Made by a program: the position numbers and the translations under genes | The notes under the pieces: model-generated | What the model saw: only the letters and a program-made list of their open reading frames with translations | What the model was told of the DNA's origin: nothing | The model's database searches: none | Shown here: positions 63,761 through 64,000 of the stretch, piece after piece | Numbering within the stretch: the first letter of the stretch is position 1 | How the letters are laid out: each line of letters opens with the position of its first letter | NCBI RefSeq assembly: GCF_900172275.1 | Contig: NZ_FWFT01000006.1 | Location: 62,001-126,000, forward strand | DNA from: Pseudooctadecabacter jejudonensis | Lineage (GTDB): Bacteria; Pseudomonadota; Alphaproteobacteria; Rhodobacterales; Rhodobacteraceae | DNA: 64,000 nucleotides | Direction of reading: 5' to 3'

Positions 63761-64000
63761 TTACAGCCCCATCAGCGCGTCATCCCAAGGGTAGGTGGTG
63801 AGGCGTTCATAGCCGTCTTCGGTGATCAGCACCTGATCTTCGAGCTTGATCGAAAAATCGCCGCCGACTTCGCCCACCAGCGCCTCTACACACAATGTCA
63901 TGCCTGGTTGCAGTTCGTAATCAAACGCGCCGGGCACCATCTTGTCTGGATAGGCCACGAGGGGCCATTCATCGCACAGGCCCACGCCATGCATAAGGCA
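63761..64000 (-). CDS. dddP: M24-family enzyme, DddP-like DMSP lyase, partial
   Basis: The C-terminal 79 residues of a protein whose N-terminus is beyond the right edge. CLMHGVGLCDEWPLVAYPD, CVEALVGEVGGDF and IKLEDQVLITEDGYE carry metal ligands His, Glu and Glu spaced by 35 and 15 residues. That equals the spacing reported for DddP (His371, Glu406, Glu421), the roseobacter DMSP lyase built on the M24 peptidase fold; ordinary methionine aminopeptidases and prolidases have different spacing. An M24 peptidase of another kind is the alternative, since only the tail is visible. Confidence 0.7.
   Translation of the reverse strand, partial: CLMHGVGLCDEWPLVAYPDKMVPGAFDYELQPGMTLCVEALVGEVGGDFSIKLEDQVLITEDGYERLTTYPWDDALMGL

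Overview
The window is a stretch of chromosome from a marine alphaproteobacterium, most likely a Rhodobacterales / Roseobacter-clade member. This rests on high GC with strong third-position bias, radA-cvpA-purF and alr-mlaE-mlaF gene strings of the kind seen in that group, a Hint-domain protein, a LuxR/LuxI pair, an isolated fliG, a fused secDF, and a partial M24-family gene at the right edge whose metal-ligand spacing fits the DMSP lyase DddP. Nearly all of the window is coding. I found no tRNA, rRNA, CRISPR array, prophage or transposase.

Layout. 1-3.7 kb: partial Hint-domain protein, an SDR without the usual catalytic residues, an orphan ABC ATPase and a WYL regulator. 3.9-9.1 kb: tatABC plus a DUF815 ATPase, facing lytM-like/pcm/surE. 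9.3-20.9 kb (mostly minus strand): SDR, purF, cvpA, radA, pqiA-like, mlaF-mlaE-alr, dnaB. 21-25.6 kb: pyrE, pyrC, two uncharacterised genes, a glutaryl-CoA dehydrogenase type enzyme. 25.7-30.9 kb: MoxR and VWA pair, ATM1-type ABC exporter, RTX-like calcium-binding protein. 31-36 kb: two-gene RND efflux operon. 36.4-40 kb: yfgM-like, bamB, der, followed by a 70-bp tandem repeat. 40.3-43.7 kb: TspO-like protein, DUF2235 hydrolase, serS. 43.9-50.2 kb: yajC, secDF, Mth938-like, ccmABCDG. 50.2-56.1 kb: dimethylarginine hydrolase, aconitase, DUF1223, and a nitrile-hydratase-like set with a split beta subunit. 56.1-59.4 kb: fliG, an HTH-less LuxR-like protein, a full LuxR and a LuxI synthase. 59.4-64 kb: purB, two small genes, bioY, a hydrolase-OsmC fusion and the partial DddP-like gene.

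How the genes work together. Envelope and secretion functions dominate: Tat export, SecDF/YajC, BamB with a YfgM-like partner, Mla lipid transport, cytochrome c maturation, RND efflux and a LytM factor. Housekeeping purine and pyrimidine synthesis, replication (dnaB) and translation (serS) genes are interspersed. The accessory interest lies in the quorum-sensing module, which has a CtrA-type site upstream of luxI, in the three-ORF nitrile hydratase, and in the DddP-like gene; together they fit life around phytoplankton, which is inference.

Non-coding structure is unusually rich. A perfect AT-rich palindrome sits at the 3' ends of four unrelated genes. Two related dispersed repeat families occur nine times, once supplying the C-terminus of a protein. 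There are also a 70-bp tandem array, two 24-bp minisatellites and four GCGTATGG motifs at exact 11-bp spacing in front of serS.
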